A stretch of DNA of 45,753 nucleotides from Hyphomicrobiales bacterium (GTDB lineage Bacteria; Pseudomonadota; Alphaproteobacteria; Rhizobiales; Rhizobiaceae): positions 1 to 45,753 of the forward strand of contig UCFC01000067.1 in assembly GCA_900471515.1 (NCBI GenBank). Direction: 5' to 3'. This document shows positions 1 to 8,555 of the stretch, piece after piece. The position numbers and the translations under genes are program-made. Numbering within the stretch: position 1 is the stretch's first letter; each line of letters begins with the position of its first letter. The notes beneath the pieces are model-generated. The model did no database searches and was not told where the DNA came from. It was given only the letters and a program-made list of their open reading frames with translations.

Positions 1-71
1 CAAGTTACAAGGGGGGTGCCACACGGCACAGCGCGCAATCGTTCAAACCGCAAGAGGGCAGACAGAGCGGG

Positions 72-98
72 CTACCACACGGCACAACGCCACCGGCA
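72..98. repeat. Short intergenic repeat, copy 1 (ACCACACGGCA core)
   Basis: A 26-bp stretch at 73-98 recurs at 39529-39554 with two substitutions; both copies share the core TACCACACGGCA. A related, shorter version containing GTGCCACACGGCAC (a 5-bp-stem hairpin) lies at 16-29. All copies sit in the short gaps just past gene 3' ends. Function is unknown; it may be a small dispersed intergenic repeat. The rest of 1-132 shows no convincing gene. Confidence 0.45.
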
Positions 99-132
99 GC
101 TCACCCTCTTGCGCCCCCCAAAGAAAAGCACC

Positions 133-1137
133 TCACAGCAGCGGCAGCGTCTGCGCGATGGTCCAGTAGGCGCCGGCGGTGCCGACCAGATAGGCGGGCA
201 GCAGGCCGGCGGTGCGGGTGAGCGGCAGTTGCGCGGCGCGGGCCGCGCGGGCGAGCGCGTAACACAGGGCGACGAAGGCGAGCTGGCCGGTTTCGACGCC
301 GAGGTTGAAGAAGAGCAGCGCGAAGGGAATGTCGCCTTGCGGCAGGCCCGTCGCCGCAAGGCCGCTGGCAAAGCCGCAGCCGTGCAGCAGGCCGAAGCCG
401 AAGGCGATGGCCCAGGGGTAGCGGGTGCCGAGCGTGACCTGCCCGCGCCGCGCATGGACGATCTCGACGCCGAGAAACAGGATGGACATGGCGATGGCGG
501 CTTCGAGCGGGCCGGCGGGCACATGGATGAGGCCGAGCGTGGCGGCCGCCAGCGTCAGGCTGTGGGCGGCCGTGAAGGCGGTGATGGTGAGGGCGACGCG
601 CTTCCAGCCGCGCACCAGGAGAAGCAGGCCGAGCACGAAGAGCAGGTGGTCGATGCCGCCGATAATGTGTTCGACACCGGTCAGGAAATAGGTCAGCGCC
701 CGGCGCGCGAGCGAGGGCGAGGCGGCGACCTCGAAGCCCGGCCGCGTCGGCGTCAGCCGCTCGACCTGCGACAGGCCGGAGGAATGCTCGACGCGGGCGA
801 GCACGTCCGTCACCGTCGCAGCCAGCCCGTCGATGCTGATGCGCCTGCCGGCAAGGCCGCCGGGGATCTCGATAACGCGCCGCTCCAGCTGCGCGCCGGC
901 CTCGAAGGTCAGCTGCGGCGGGCTCACGTCGCGGGCCTCTTCGGGCAGGCGCAGATTGAGGCCCAGCCGATAGTTCTCGTCGAGCGCCGGCACCTTGAAG
1001 AGCAGCGCGTAGCGCTCCGCCGAGAGCGGCCTGATCTCCAGATAGGCGGGGCGCACCTCATGGGCGGCCGCCGGCGGGGCGGCAAGCGCGAGGGCAAGGA
1101 TGAGAGCGAGGGAGAGGGCGAGCCGCAGCCATGTCAT
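133..1137 (-). CDS. HupE/UreJ family membrane protein
   Basis: This is a 334-residue protein with an N-terminal signal peptide (about residues 1-25, ending in an AAA cleavage region), a soluble extracytoplasmic domain (about 26-145) and a polytopic C-terminal domain of six to seven membrane segments. The membrane domain carries the family signatures: the GVEHIIGGIDHLLF segment, FTAAHSLTLA and LLHGCGFA, whose histidines are typical of HupE/UreJ_2 proteins, a family linked to nickel or cobalt handling. I chose ATG at 1137 because it overlaps the stop of the upstream parvulin gene as ATGA and starts directly at the signal peptide; the longer upstream reading is arginine-rich shadow. It is the last gene of a DUF3604-ppiC-hupE-like trio with no hydrogenase or urease gene nearby, so a role in metal transport is only inferred from the family. 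Confidence 0.88.
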   Translation of the reverse strand: MTWLRLALSLALILALALAAPPAAAHEVRPAYLEIRPLSAERYALLFKVPALDENYRLGLNLRLPEEARDVSPPQLTFEAGAQLERRVIEIPGGLAGRRISIDGLAATVTDVLARVEHSSGLSQVERLTPTRPGFEVAASPSLARRALTYFLTGVEHIIGGIDHLLFVLGLLLLVRGWKRVALTITAFTAAHSLTLAAATLGLIHVPAGPLEAAIAMSILFLGVEIVHARRGQVTLGTRYPWAIAFGFGLLHGCGFASGLAATGLPQGDIPFALLFFNLGVETGQLAFVALCYALARAARAAQLPLTRTAGLLPAYLVGTAGAYWTIAQTLPLL

Positions 1138-1982
1138 GGGCGTGGCCCCGCCGCACCGGGCGGCGCCTCTTCCACCACCACCTCGTAGCGGGCGCGCAGC
1201 GTGCGGTAGAACTGTTCCAGTTTCTCGACGCGCCGGGCGCTCGCCCAATCCCGCGCGACGATGTCGCGGACCTCGGCAAGCGGGCGCTGGCCGCCTTCGG
1301 AGCGCTGCCGCACGAAGACGAAATGCAGGCCGAAGGGCGATACGAAAGGCCCTTGCCAGGCGCCGGCCGGCACGGAAAAGACCTTGTCGGCGAAACGCTC
1401 GCCGAAATCGGTGGCGACGGCGCGCCGGTCGCGGCCCTCGAAATCGGCGCCGAGCAGGAAGCCGTCGCCGAGGGCGGCCGGATCGGCGCCCGGCCGGGCA
1501 AGCGCCAGCGCCACGGTCTTGGCATCGGCGTCGAGACTGGCTTGCCGCCTCGCGCTCAGGAAGACCTGGCGGAAGGAGACGGTCGGCTCGACGCGGAAAT
1601 TGCGCGGATGGGCGGTAAGATAGGCTTCAAGCTCCGCATCCGTCGGCTCGGCCGCCGCCACGTCCTCGGCGTAGAATTCCATCTTCTGGCGGATGCGGCG
1701 GCGGATGACGATATCGTCCGCATCGATGCCGAGCGCCATGCCTTCGCGATAATAGACCTCGTCGCGGATATGGTCCTCGACGAGGCCGCGCAATTCGTCC
1801 GGCGTCGGCTGCCGCTGCCAGACCGTGGCGAAGGAGCGGGCAAGATTGTCGATCCGGGCCGCGGTGACGACGATCCTTTCGGGCGTCGCCTCCGGCGTCT
1901 TTCCCGGCAGGGCGGTCAGCCAGAAGAGGATTGCGCCGAGGGCCATGAACTGCAGCAGGGGCTCGCGCAACAGGCGGATCAC
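1134..1982 (-). CDS. Membrane-anchored parvulin-type peptidyl-prolyl isomerase (PpiC/SurA-like)
   Basis: A 282-residue protein with one N-terminal membrane anchor (about 8-26), a helical SurA_N-like segment (about 40-115) and a parvulin rotamase domain (about 130-240). The domain is recognised by VSFRQVFLS and by the closing VSPFGLHFVFVRQR strand, which corresponds to the conserved YGxH-type strand of parvulins. It probably acts on the periplasmic face as a chaperone for exported proteins. The stop codon overlaps the start of the HupE/UreJ gene (ATGA), and the gene begins 18 bases after the DUF3604 stop, so the three genes are almost certainly one transcript. The usual catalytic residues cannot be assigned with certainty by eye. 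Confidence 0.85.
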   Translation of the reverse strand: MIRLLREPLLQFMALGAILFWLTALPGKTPEATPERIVVTAARIDNLARSFATVWQRQPTPDELRGLVEDHIRDEVYYREGMALGIDADDIVIRRRIRQKMEFYAEDVAAAEPTDAELEAYLTAHPRNFRVEPTVSFRQVFLSARRQASLDADAKTVALALARPGADPAALGDGFLLGADFEGRDRRAVATDFGERFADKVFSVPAGAWQGPFVSPFGLHFVFVRQRSEGGQRPLAEVRDIVARDWASARRVEKLEQFYRTLRARYEVVVEEAPPGAAGPRP

Positions 1983-2000
1983 GGGGCGGGCTCCGTCAGG

Positions 2001-3923
2001 TCAGGGCGAATACCAGATCGGCGAGGTGAAGGCGCGTTCCTGCGTCACCATCGGCACGTTGGCGTCGATCTTGACGCCGTAGCGCTTGGCGTCATAGGCG
2101 GTCCAGCGCGGCGTGGGTATTTCCAGCACGCGGGCGTAATAGACGGCGCTGAGCGCCGGGTCGAATTCCGGGTCGGTCCAGACGGCGGCGAGTTCCGGGT
2201 CGCCGATCGTGTTCGTCCAGGTGGCGTTTGCGACATCGACCGTGCTTCCGACCGGCGGCACCTTGCCGTCGCTGCCGGGCTTGCGGCGGTCGGCATCGCC
2301 CCAGACCGCGTCGAAGATCTTCTCCTGCGTCTTGCCGTCCCTGTCCACCCAGCCCTTGATGATCTGGATACGGTCGAGATTGCCGCCGAGCGGGTCCTTG
2401 AGCGCGGCCATGAGGAAGGTCGGCGCCTTGCCGGCGGGGGCGCCCTTGAGATCGCCGCCCATCGGCACGCCCTTGGCATAGCCGGTCTCGGCCGGCGTCC
2501 TGCTGGTCGCATCGGCGGGCACGAAATCGAAACCGCCGAAGAAGCGCACGATCATGCGCGGGCCGCTGGTGGAATAGGTCTCCTTGCGCTTCATGGCGTC
2601 CCACAGGGCCTCGCGGGTGTTTTCGCTCGCCCAGACGCCGGTATAGCCGGCCGCCGTCACCTCCCAGCCCTTGACGACGCGGTCGCCGAATTTCATGGCG
2701 TCCTCGCTCCAGCGCTCGGGCCGCGGCTCGCAGCTGACGAACTTGCAGAAATAATTGTCCTCCTCCATCGCCGTCAGCCCGGTATGGGCATCGCTGCCGG
2801 AGGCAAAGCCGTATTTGAACGGGTTGGAGCCGATTTCCTGCTCGATCTTCAGCCCGTTCTTCAGCGCCTCGCGCGCATATTCGTACTGGATCATGCCCGG
2901 CTGCTTGGGCACGAGGTTGAGGTTGCCGCGGTCCCACAGCTCGTAGCCGGCGGTGAATTCGTCGGTGGGCGAAAGCGAGGGGTGGGATTCGCTCTGGCCC
3001 TTGGTCTGGATCAGCTCGAACAGCACTTCCCAGCGCCGCCGCTCGTCGGCCCATTCCTTGGTCAGCGGCCCGCCGGTGAAGGTCGTCAGCTCGAACATGC
3101 GGCCGTTGGAAAGGTTGCCGTTATGCGGGATGGCGAGCAGCGAGCCGCCGGTCTTCTGCTCCCAGTTGGCCATCCACCGCCACAGGTCCTCCGGGTTCTC
3201 GCTCTCAAAGGTCGTGTAGGGGATCATCTGGGCGGCCTTGTCGCTGCCGTCGCGGTAGATCACGTTGCGGTGCAGATTGTTGCCGCCGCCGGCGTTGGAG
3301 GTCCATTCATAGGCGATGAAGGCGGTGAAGCGGCCGGGATCGTTGTATTTCTCCATGATCTGGTTGTTCTTCTGCCAGACCGAATTGGCGAATTTCGGGT
3401 CCATGATGGCGGGCGGCAGCTGCTTGTTGGACTGCGCCTTGATGAGCTCCATCGTGGCGGCGGCGGCCGCATCCGGGCTCTGCTGCATCATGTCGTGCCA
3501 GCGCTTGAGCACCGGGTCGGCCATCAGCTGCGGATTGCCGCCCTTCAGCTCCGAAATCACGCCCATGCCGTCGGAATGGTCGGTGACGGCGATCCAGTCG
3601 AGCGGCCGGCTGAGGCGCACGGGCTGGCCGGTATTGGACGTCACCTCCTCGCCGCGGGCAAAGCGCACCGCATCTTCCGGCGTCAGCGTGGCGCCGGACA
3701 TGCCGGCATCCACCGACCAGGCGGTGTGCAGGTGCTGGTCGCCGAAGAAGACGCGTGTCGGAAAATTGCGCCCCGCATAGGGCGAATAACCCGGCTTTTT
3801 GTAGAATTTGGCGACTGTCGCAGGATCGATCTCGCCGGCGTCCATCAGCGATTCCTGCGCCGGGGCGGAGGTTGCGACGAGGATGGTCAAGAGAGACGCG
3901 GCACTGACAAACGTTCTGAACAT
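2001..3923 (-). CDS. Secreted DUF3604 domain protein (PHP-like, putative metal-dependent)
   Basis: A 640-residue exported protein. Residues 1-22 form a signal peptide ending APAQ, and the rest matches the DUF3604 family: FGDQHLHTAWSVDAG near residue 60, VTDHSD, AYEWTSN, IPHNGN and SGSDAH. These spaced His/Asp motifs resemble the metal ligands of PHP-type phosphoesterases, so a periplasmic metal-dependent hydrolase is plausible, but no substrate is known to me. ATG at 3923 was chosen because it starts the signal peptide. It is first in an operon with the parvulin and the HupE/UreJ protein, an arrangement I recall from other Proteobacteria, so the parvulin and membrane protein may help its maturation or supply metal. 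Confidence 0.88.
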   Translation of the reverse strand: MFRTFVSAASLLTILVATSAPAQESLMDAGEIDPATVAKFYKKPGYSPYAGRNFPTRVFFGDQHLHTAWSVDAGMSGATLTPEDAVRFARGEEVTSNTGQPVRLSRPLDWIAVTDHSDGMGVISELKGGNPQLMADPVLKRWHDMMQQSPDAAAAATMELIKAQSNKQLPPAIMDPKFANSVWQKNNQIMEKYNDPGRFTAFIAYEWTSNAGGGNNLHRNVIYRDGSDKAAQMIPYTTFESENPEDLWRWMANWEQKTGGSLLAIPHNGNLSNGRMFELTTFTGGPLTKEWADERRRWEVLFELIQTKGQSESHPSLSPTDEFTAGYELWDRGNLNLVPKQPGMIQYEYAREALKNGLKIEQEIGSNPFKYGFASGSDAHTGLTAMEEDNYFCKFVSCEPRPERWSEDAMKFGDRVVKGWEVTAAGYTGVWASENTREALWDAMKRKETYSTSGPRMIVRFFGGFDFVPADATSRTPAETGYAKGVPMGGDLKGAPAGKAPTFLMAALKDPLGGNLDRIQIIKGWVDRDGKTQEKIFDAVWGDADRRKPGSDGKVPPVGSTVDVANATWTNTIGDPELAAVWTDPEFDPALSAVYYARVLEIPTPRWTAYDAKRYGVKIDANVPMVTQERAFTSPIWYSP

Positions 3924-4108
3924 CGGCACTTTCCCCTCCCGTGGAACGAGTGCAATGCAGGCATGTCTGTGAAGTCCGGTTGCAGTGTAATACGTCCGCC
4001 GGCGCGCGTCCACTGCGGGCGGGAATCCGCTCTGAAAGGCTGGCTCCGGCAGAGGCTGGGCCGCGCGACACGCCCTCCGCCGAAGCGAGGGGCGCCGTGC
4101 GCCTGCGC

Positions 4109-5176
4109 TCACGCCCCGCGCGCCAGCCCGTGTTCCACCAGCCGGTCGATCACTTCGCCATAGGCCACGCCGCTTGCCGCCATCGCCTTGGAATACATGC
4201 TGATATCGGTGAAGCCCGGAATGGTGTTCACCTCGTTGACGACGAAGCGCATGTCGTCCATCAGGAAGAAATCGACGCGGGCCATGCCGTCGCAGCCGAG
4301 CGCCCGGAAGGCGCGGGCGGCCATGTCGCGGATTTTCGCCTCGACCTCGGCGGGCAGCTCGGCCGGCACTTTCAGGGCCGCGCCGTTCTCGTCGAGATAT
4401 TTGGCGGTGTAGCTGTAGAAGCCGTGGCTTTCGGCGGGCGCGATCTCGCCGGGGCGGGAGACGAAGAGGCCGCCCCTGGCGTCTTCCAGCACGCTGCATT
4501 CGATCTCGCGCCCGGCGATGAATTCCTCGGCGATGAGCTTGCGGTCGTGGCTGAAGGCCTCTTCGAGCGCGGGGGCGAATTCCTGGCTGCCGGAAACCTT
4601 GCGCACGCCGACGGAGGAGCCCTGACGGGCGGGCTTGATGAAGAGCGGCAGGCCGAGCGCGGCTTCGAGCGCATCCAGCGCCGGCGGCGCCTCCTCGTGC
4701 AGCGTCAGCGAGCGGGCCACCGGCAGGCCGGCGGCCTTCAGCAGCTGCTTGGCGATATCCTTGTCGAGCGCGGCGGCCGAGCCGAGGATGCCGCAGCCGG
4801 CCAGCGGCACGCGCGCCACCTGGCAAAGGCCCTGCACGGCGCCGTCCTCTCCATGCAGCCCGTGCAGCACCGGAAAGACGATATCGACCCTGCCGGCCTC
4901 GGCCGCCTTGCCATCGGGCGCGATTGCCAGCAGGCGCCCATGCCCGCCGGGCACGAGGCAAAGCTCGGTGCCGCTTTCCGGCCGCGCGAGCGCGCCATCG
5001 GCAAAACGGCTCTGCAGCCAGCGGCCGTCGCGGGTGACGAAGACGGGCAGGGCGTCATAGCGTTGCGGGTCGAGCGCGCCCATCACATTGGTCGCCGACA
5101 TGACGGAGACATCGTGTTCGCTGGAACGGCCGCCGAAGAGCACGGCGATGCGCAGCCGGGAAGGGGAAGAGGTCAT
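4109..5176 (-). CDS. ddlA: D-alanine--D-alanine ligase (DdlA type)
   Basis: This ATP-grasp enzyme joins two D-alanines for peptidoglycan precursors in the cytoplasm. At 355 residues it is close to the longer DdlA type rather than the roughly 305-residue Ddl commonly found in rhizobial mur/fts clusters. Diagnostic segments are all present: FGGRSSEHDVSV near the N-terminus, the HGLHGEDGAVQGL substrate loop, GCGILGSAAALDKD, FIKPARQGSSVGV for ATP binding, and EVNTIPGFT near the C-terminus. ATG at 5176 follows the ribosome site AAGGAGA. No cell-wall gene is adjacent, so this may be a second, stand-alone ligase. The 185-base gap to the DUF3604 gene suggests separate transcription. Confidence 0.93.
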   Translation of the reverse strand: MTSSPSRLRIAVLFGGRSSEHDVSVMSATNVMGALDPQRYDALPVFVTRDGRWLQSRFADGALARPESGTELCLVPGGHGRLLAIAPDGKAAEAGRVDIVFPVLHGLHGEDGAVQGLCQVARVPLAGCGILGSAAALDKDIAKQLLKAAGLPVARSLTLHEEAPPALDALEAALGLPLFIKPARQGSSVGVRKVSGSQEFAPALEEAFSHDRKLIAEEFIAGREIECSVLEDARGGLFVSRPGEIAPAESHGFYSYTAKYLDENGAALKVPAELPAEVEAKIRDMAARAFRALGCDGMARVDFFLMDDMRFVVNEVNTIPGFTDISMYSKAMAASGVAYGEVIDRLVEHGLARGA

Positions 5177-5488
5177 GAATGTCTCCTTGAAAAGCGATTC
5201 CAGCAAAACTACGGCATTGTGCGGCAAATGCCACAAGCCGGCCGGGCATGAGCCGCCGGCGCCGATGCGGGCGGGAGTTTGCCTCCTGCCCCTGGCAGGC
5301 GCTGCCCCTCAACATTGCGTGTGGCATGAAGAGCATTCCCTTCAGGCCAGGGAGGCGCTGCCACTGCGAACACATTAGAAGAGCACGGACCCGACAAAGG
5401 TACCGTGCTTTTTGTCTGCCTTGCCGGCGGTGATTGCGTTCGTTCCGGTGAGGTGGCGGCCATCCCGGCTGCCGGCCCGCCGGTCGCG
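5177..5488. other. Intergenic region between autotransporter and ddlA
   Basis: This is 312 bases with no convincing gene. It should hold the ddlA promoter (minus strand) and the end of the autotransporter transcript. Its main visible structure is the stem-loop at 5382-5409. Confidence 0.5.
5382..5414. terminator. Rho-independent terminator-like hairpin after the autotransporter gene
   Basis: AGCACGG (5382-5388) pairs perfectly with CCGTGCT (5403-5409), and inner ACC/GGT pairing extends the stem. On the plus strand it is followed by five T residues; on the minus strand the tail is CTCTTCTAATG, which is less T-rich. Both neighbouring genes are on the minus strand, so it most likely ends the autotransporter transcript even though the best T-tract faces the other way. 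Confidence 0.6.
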
Positions 5489-8149
5489 CTACCACTTCAT
5501 GCGGAAGCCGGCGGTGGCGGCGAGGGCGTAGCTGTCGGCGAAGGTCTTCAGCGAGGAGCGGGCCGCCACTTCGCCATAGAGCGAGTAGCGCTCGTCCTCC
5601 CAGTTGTAGGAGCCGCCGAGCGTCAGCCCGGCCCAGAGCGGATCGTTGCCGGTTTCGAAGCCGGTGCCGGCGACATCGACGGCCGTGCCGTCCAGGAACT
5701 CGCCGTAGAGATTGGCGATGCCGTAGAGCTTGACGCGCGCCTTCCGGCCGTCGGCGCGCTCGACGTTGTCCTCGCGCTCCAGCGCGGCGCCGAGCCGGCC
5801 GAGCAGGCTGTCGCCGTCGGAGAGCGAGACGGGCGCGCCGAAACGGTCGTCGAAATCGCCGAAGCGGACGGAGGAATAGACGAGCTGGGCCTGCGGCGTC
5901 AGCGACCACGGGCCGGCGGCGGCAAAACGCCGGCCGGCCTCCAGGCTCAGCGCGTAGCCGAAGCCGTTGTTGCCGCTTTCCAGGGCGCCGTCGACGAGAT
6001 CGGACGAGAGGTCGCTGTCATAGGATGTGATCTGGCCCTGGGCGTCGAGATAGGTGCCGTCCTCGCCGTACCATGTCAGCGTGGCACCTATGCCGTAGCC
6101 TGTCGAGTCGATCTTGCCGTCGCCGTAAAGCGAGCCGACATTGCCGGAAACGGTGCCGTAGCGCAGGGTCAGGCCGCCGATCAGCCGGCCGTTGCCGTCC
6201 TGGTAAAGCTCGCCGTCGAGGCCCGCTTCGAGGCGGAAGAGATCGTAGTCGTAATCGCTGCCGCTGGTGCTTTCTTCCGGCTTTATGCCGGCATGCACGC
6301 CCTCGCTGCGCAGCCAGACATTGTCGGGGCCGTCCTTGCCCGGCGCATCGGCGTCGTCCAGGCGGTAGCGGTCGCCGACCCGCTGCTGCAGCGTCGAAAG
6401 CCCGTTCAGCGCCAGCAGCAGCTGCGGATAGGTTTCGTAAAGCGGGACGCCGGCCTGATAGAGCGGCCCGGTGGCGCCGGGGAAGGCGAGATCGGAGCGC
6501 AGGTACCAGTCGCCGTCGGCCGGGGTGGCAATGCCGTTCTTGTAGAGCCGGTAGGCATAGGCGCCGCCGACGACGGCCTGGTCGCCCTGGAAGACATAGT
6601 CGCCGAGCAGGGAGAACTGCCCGGCCGATGTGCCGCCGACATCGACGATCTTGATGCCCTCGACGGTCTGCGCCCCGCCGCCGCCGAGATTGACGACCTT
6701 GATGCCGGTCGTGCCCGCCGTGTTGCCGGTGACGACGAGGCGGTCGCTCGGCGAGGCGTCGCCGCCAAGCTCGCTTTCGATCAGCAGCGTGCCGCCGTTG
6801 CCGGTATAGTTGCCCGAGACGGTCAGCGTGCCGATGGAATTGCCGGGGGCGACGGTGCCGGAATTGCTCACGTCGCCGAAGATCGTGCCGCTGCCGCCGA
6901 GCGTGGCGAAATTGGTGATATTGCCGATGACGCTGGAAGCGGCGCTGTGGTCGCCGACCAGAAGCGTGCCGTCATAGATCGTCCAGTCCGTGGTCGCGGT
7001 GGCGACGCCGGTCAGAAGCCAGGTGCTGCTGCCGGTCTTCTCGAAAATGTCGAAATCGCGGTATTGCTGCGCCGCGCCGATTGCCGAAATGTCGAAACTG
7101 TCGCTGCCGGTGCCGCCGAGGCGCAGCACGTCCGTGGTCGGCGTGGCGCCGGCGACGACGTTGCCCTCGATCACCGAGCCCGGCCGCAGTTCGAGGGTGA
7201 GCGTGCCCGTCGTTGCCGCCGCCGCCCGGCCGATCGCGTCGGTCTGGCCGGCGCCGGCGCGGATCGTGCCGCTGTTGACGATGTCGAGGTTCAGCGTGCC
7301 GTTGCTGGCGGCGATGCCGGCGCCGCCGGTTCCGCCCTCGATCAGGCCGTTGTTGACGATGTGCGTATCGGCAAAGCGCACCAGCGCGCCGGAGCTGCTG
7401 ATGGAGCCGGCAGTGCCCGCGCCGCCGCGGATCGTGCCGTAGTTGACGAGCGTGCTGGCGTTGACCGGGCCGCTGAAGACGACGCCGCTGCCGCCCGTCG
7501 CCCCCTGGCCGCCCTCGATGAGGCCGTAATTGGTCAGCACGGAATTGCGCGCGATATCCGCGCCCGCGCCGCCGGCGCCCGCGCCGCCGCCTGCACCGCC
7601 GCGGATCGTGGCGTTGTTGACGAAGGTCGTCGAGACCATGCGCGCGCCGATGCCGCCCGCGCCGCCGCCGGCACCGCCTGTGCCGCCCGTCAGCGTCGCG
7701 TTGTTGACGACGGAGGAGCGGTTGACGGTCGAGCGCGTATAGACCGCGATGCCGCCGGCGGTCGCGCCCGCTCCGTCGCCGCCGGTCAAGCTGCCTTCGA
7801 GCGTGATCGGGTTGCCGCCGGTATTGTCCAGCGTCAGGGCGGCGATCGCCGCGCCGCTGAGGCCGCTCAGCGTGAAGCCGCGGGTGTCGATCGTCATCGG
7901 CCTGGCCGGCGTCGGCAGCAGCGAGGCCGTCACCGTGAAGCTCGCCGTCAGCACGATGGTGGCGCTGGCGTCGCCGTCGGCATTGGCCGCGGTGATGGCG
8001 GCGGCAAGCGCCGTCTCGTTGGCGACGAGATATTCCCTGGCCGAAGCCGGCGAGGCCAGCGCCACCGGCAGCGCCAGCGCGGCAAGGCTGACGCCGGCAC
8101 GAAGACCCCGTTTTTTGAAAATTCGCGCAGAGAGAATGCTGGAACCCAT
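5489..8149 (-). CDS. Autotransporter (type Va) with glycine-rich repeat passenger
   Basis: An 886-residue outer-membrane protein. Residues 1-37 are a signal peptide (positively charged start, hydrophobic core, cleavage after ASA). The passenger (about 38-600) is a beta-helix-type region with repeated units of about 22-27 residues built on N-[NY]-x-x-I/L-x-GG-x-GGAGG, followed by the NxxTLGGSGTIFGDVSNSGTVAPGNSIGTL-type linker that ends many autotransporter passengers (split here into its two halves NFATLGGSGT and VAPGNSIGTL). The last 260 or so residues form a 12-stranded barrel domain ending in the outer-membrane aromatic signature FRMKW. It probably displays an adhesin-like passenger. The start at 8149 is fixed by the signal peptide, and the ribosome site is weak (GAGGTCGGGA). 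It appears monocistronic. Confidence 0.9.
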   Translation of the reverse strand: MGSSILSARIFKKRGLRAGVSLAALALPVALASPASAREYLVANETALAAAITAANADGDASATIVLTASFTVTASLLPTPARPMTIDTRGFTLSGLSGAAIAALTLDNTGGNPITLEGSLTGGDGAGATAGGIAVYTRSTVNRSSVVNNATLTGGTGGAGGGAGGIGARMVSTTFVNNATIRGGAGGGAGAGGAGADIARNSVLTNYGLIEGGQGATGGSGVVFSGPVNASTLVNYGTIRGGAGTAGSISSSGALVRFADTHIVNNGLIEGGTGGAGIAASNGTLNLDIVNSGTIRAGAGQTDAIGRAAAATTGTLTLELRPGSVIEGNVVAGATPTTDVLRLGGTGSDSFDISAIGAAQQYRDFDIFEKTGSSTWLLTGVATATTDWTIYDGTLLVGDHSAASSVIGNITNFATLGGSGTIFGDVSNSGTVAPGNSIGTLTVSGNYTGNGGTLLIESELGGDASPSDRLVVTGNTAGTTGIKVVNLGGGGAQTVEGIKIVDVGGTSAGQFSLLGDYVFQGDQAVVGGAYAYRLYKNGIATPADGDWYLRSDLAFPGATGPLYQAGVPLYETYPQLLLALNGLSTLQQRVGDRYRLDDADAPGKDGPDNVWLRSEGVHAGIKPEESTSGSDYDYDLFRLEAGLDGELYQDGNGRLIGGLTLRYGTVSGNVGSLYGDGKIDSTGYGIGATLTWYGEDGTYLDAQGQITSYDSDLSSDLVDGALESGNNGFGYALSLEAGRRFAAAGPWSLTPQAQLVYSSVRFGDFDDRFGAPVSLSDGDSLLGRLGAALEREDNVERADGRKARVKLYGIANLYGEFLDGTAVDVAGTGFETGNDPLWAGLTLGGSYNWEDERYSLYGEVAARSSLKTFADSYALAATAGFRMKW

Positions 8150-8555
8150 TCCCGACCTCGTAAAGTTATCTCTAATATAAATTCGCCTTCAGGCTGTGTT
8201 TTTGCCGTGACTCGGCCACTCGCGCAAGCGATCGGCCGGCCGCGCAAGAGGGGCAAAAGCGCCGAAAAGGCGGGGATGTTGCCGAGCGACAACAGGCGTT
8301 TCAAATGTGACGTTTTTGTAAATCAATATGTTAGTCGCTCGTTAACGCTTTCCGGCATCGCCTGCTCCGGCCGGTTCGGCAGGCCGCCATGCCGCTGTCG
8401 CCGCTCGCGTTAAGCGTGTTTTTTGCAAGCGGCGGTGCGCGGCCGGGCTTCGAACCTGAAGCGGAGGGGGAAAGCAATAGCCGATGCGGAAACCGCCGGT
8501 GCCGGGGCGCGATGCCGGGCGGCATCGCTCCTGGTTCCCGACCGTCGAGCCGATA
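8150..8555. other. Intergenic region upstream of the autotransporter
   Basis: A 406-base non-coding stretch with two AT-rich patches: about 8163-8190 (next to the autotransporter start, containing TATATT on the minus strand, a possible -10) and about 8308-8350. These probably form the autotransporter promoter/leader. A 22-base sequence at 8499-8520 recurs exactly at 13904-13925. No gene is supported. Confidence 0.5.

Noticed and set aside
133..1137. Hydrogenase or urease accessory operon
   Set aside because: No hydrogenase or urease genes are present; the HupE/UreJ label is only a family name here.
1131..4163. Plus-strand frame of about 1010 codons over the parvulin and DUF3604 genes
   Set aside because: It is the antisense of two genes with clear domains; composition is typical of GC-rich shadows and there is no ribosome site.
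5405..8413. Very long plus-strand reading frame of about 1000 codons over the autotransporter gene
   Set aside because: Low-complexity Ala/Arg/Gly shadow of the minus-strand gene. The minus strand has signal peptide, passenger repeats and barrel with an aromatic C-terminus.
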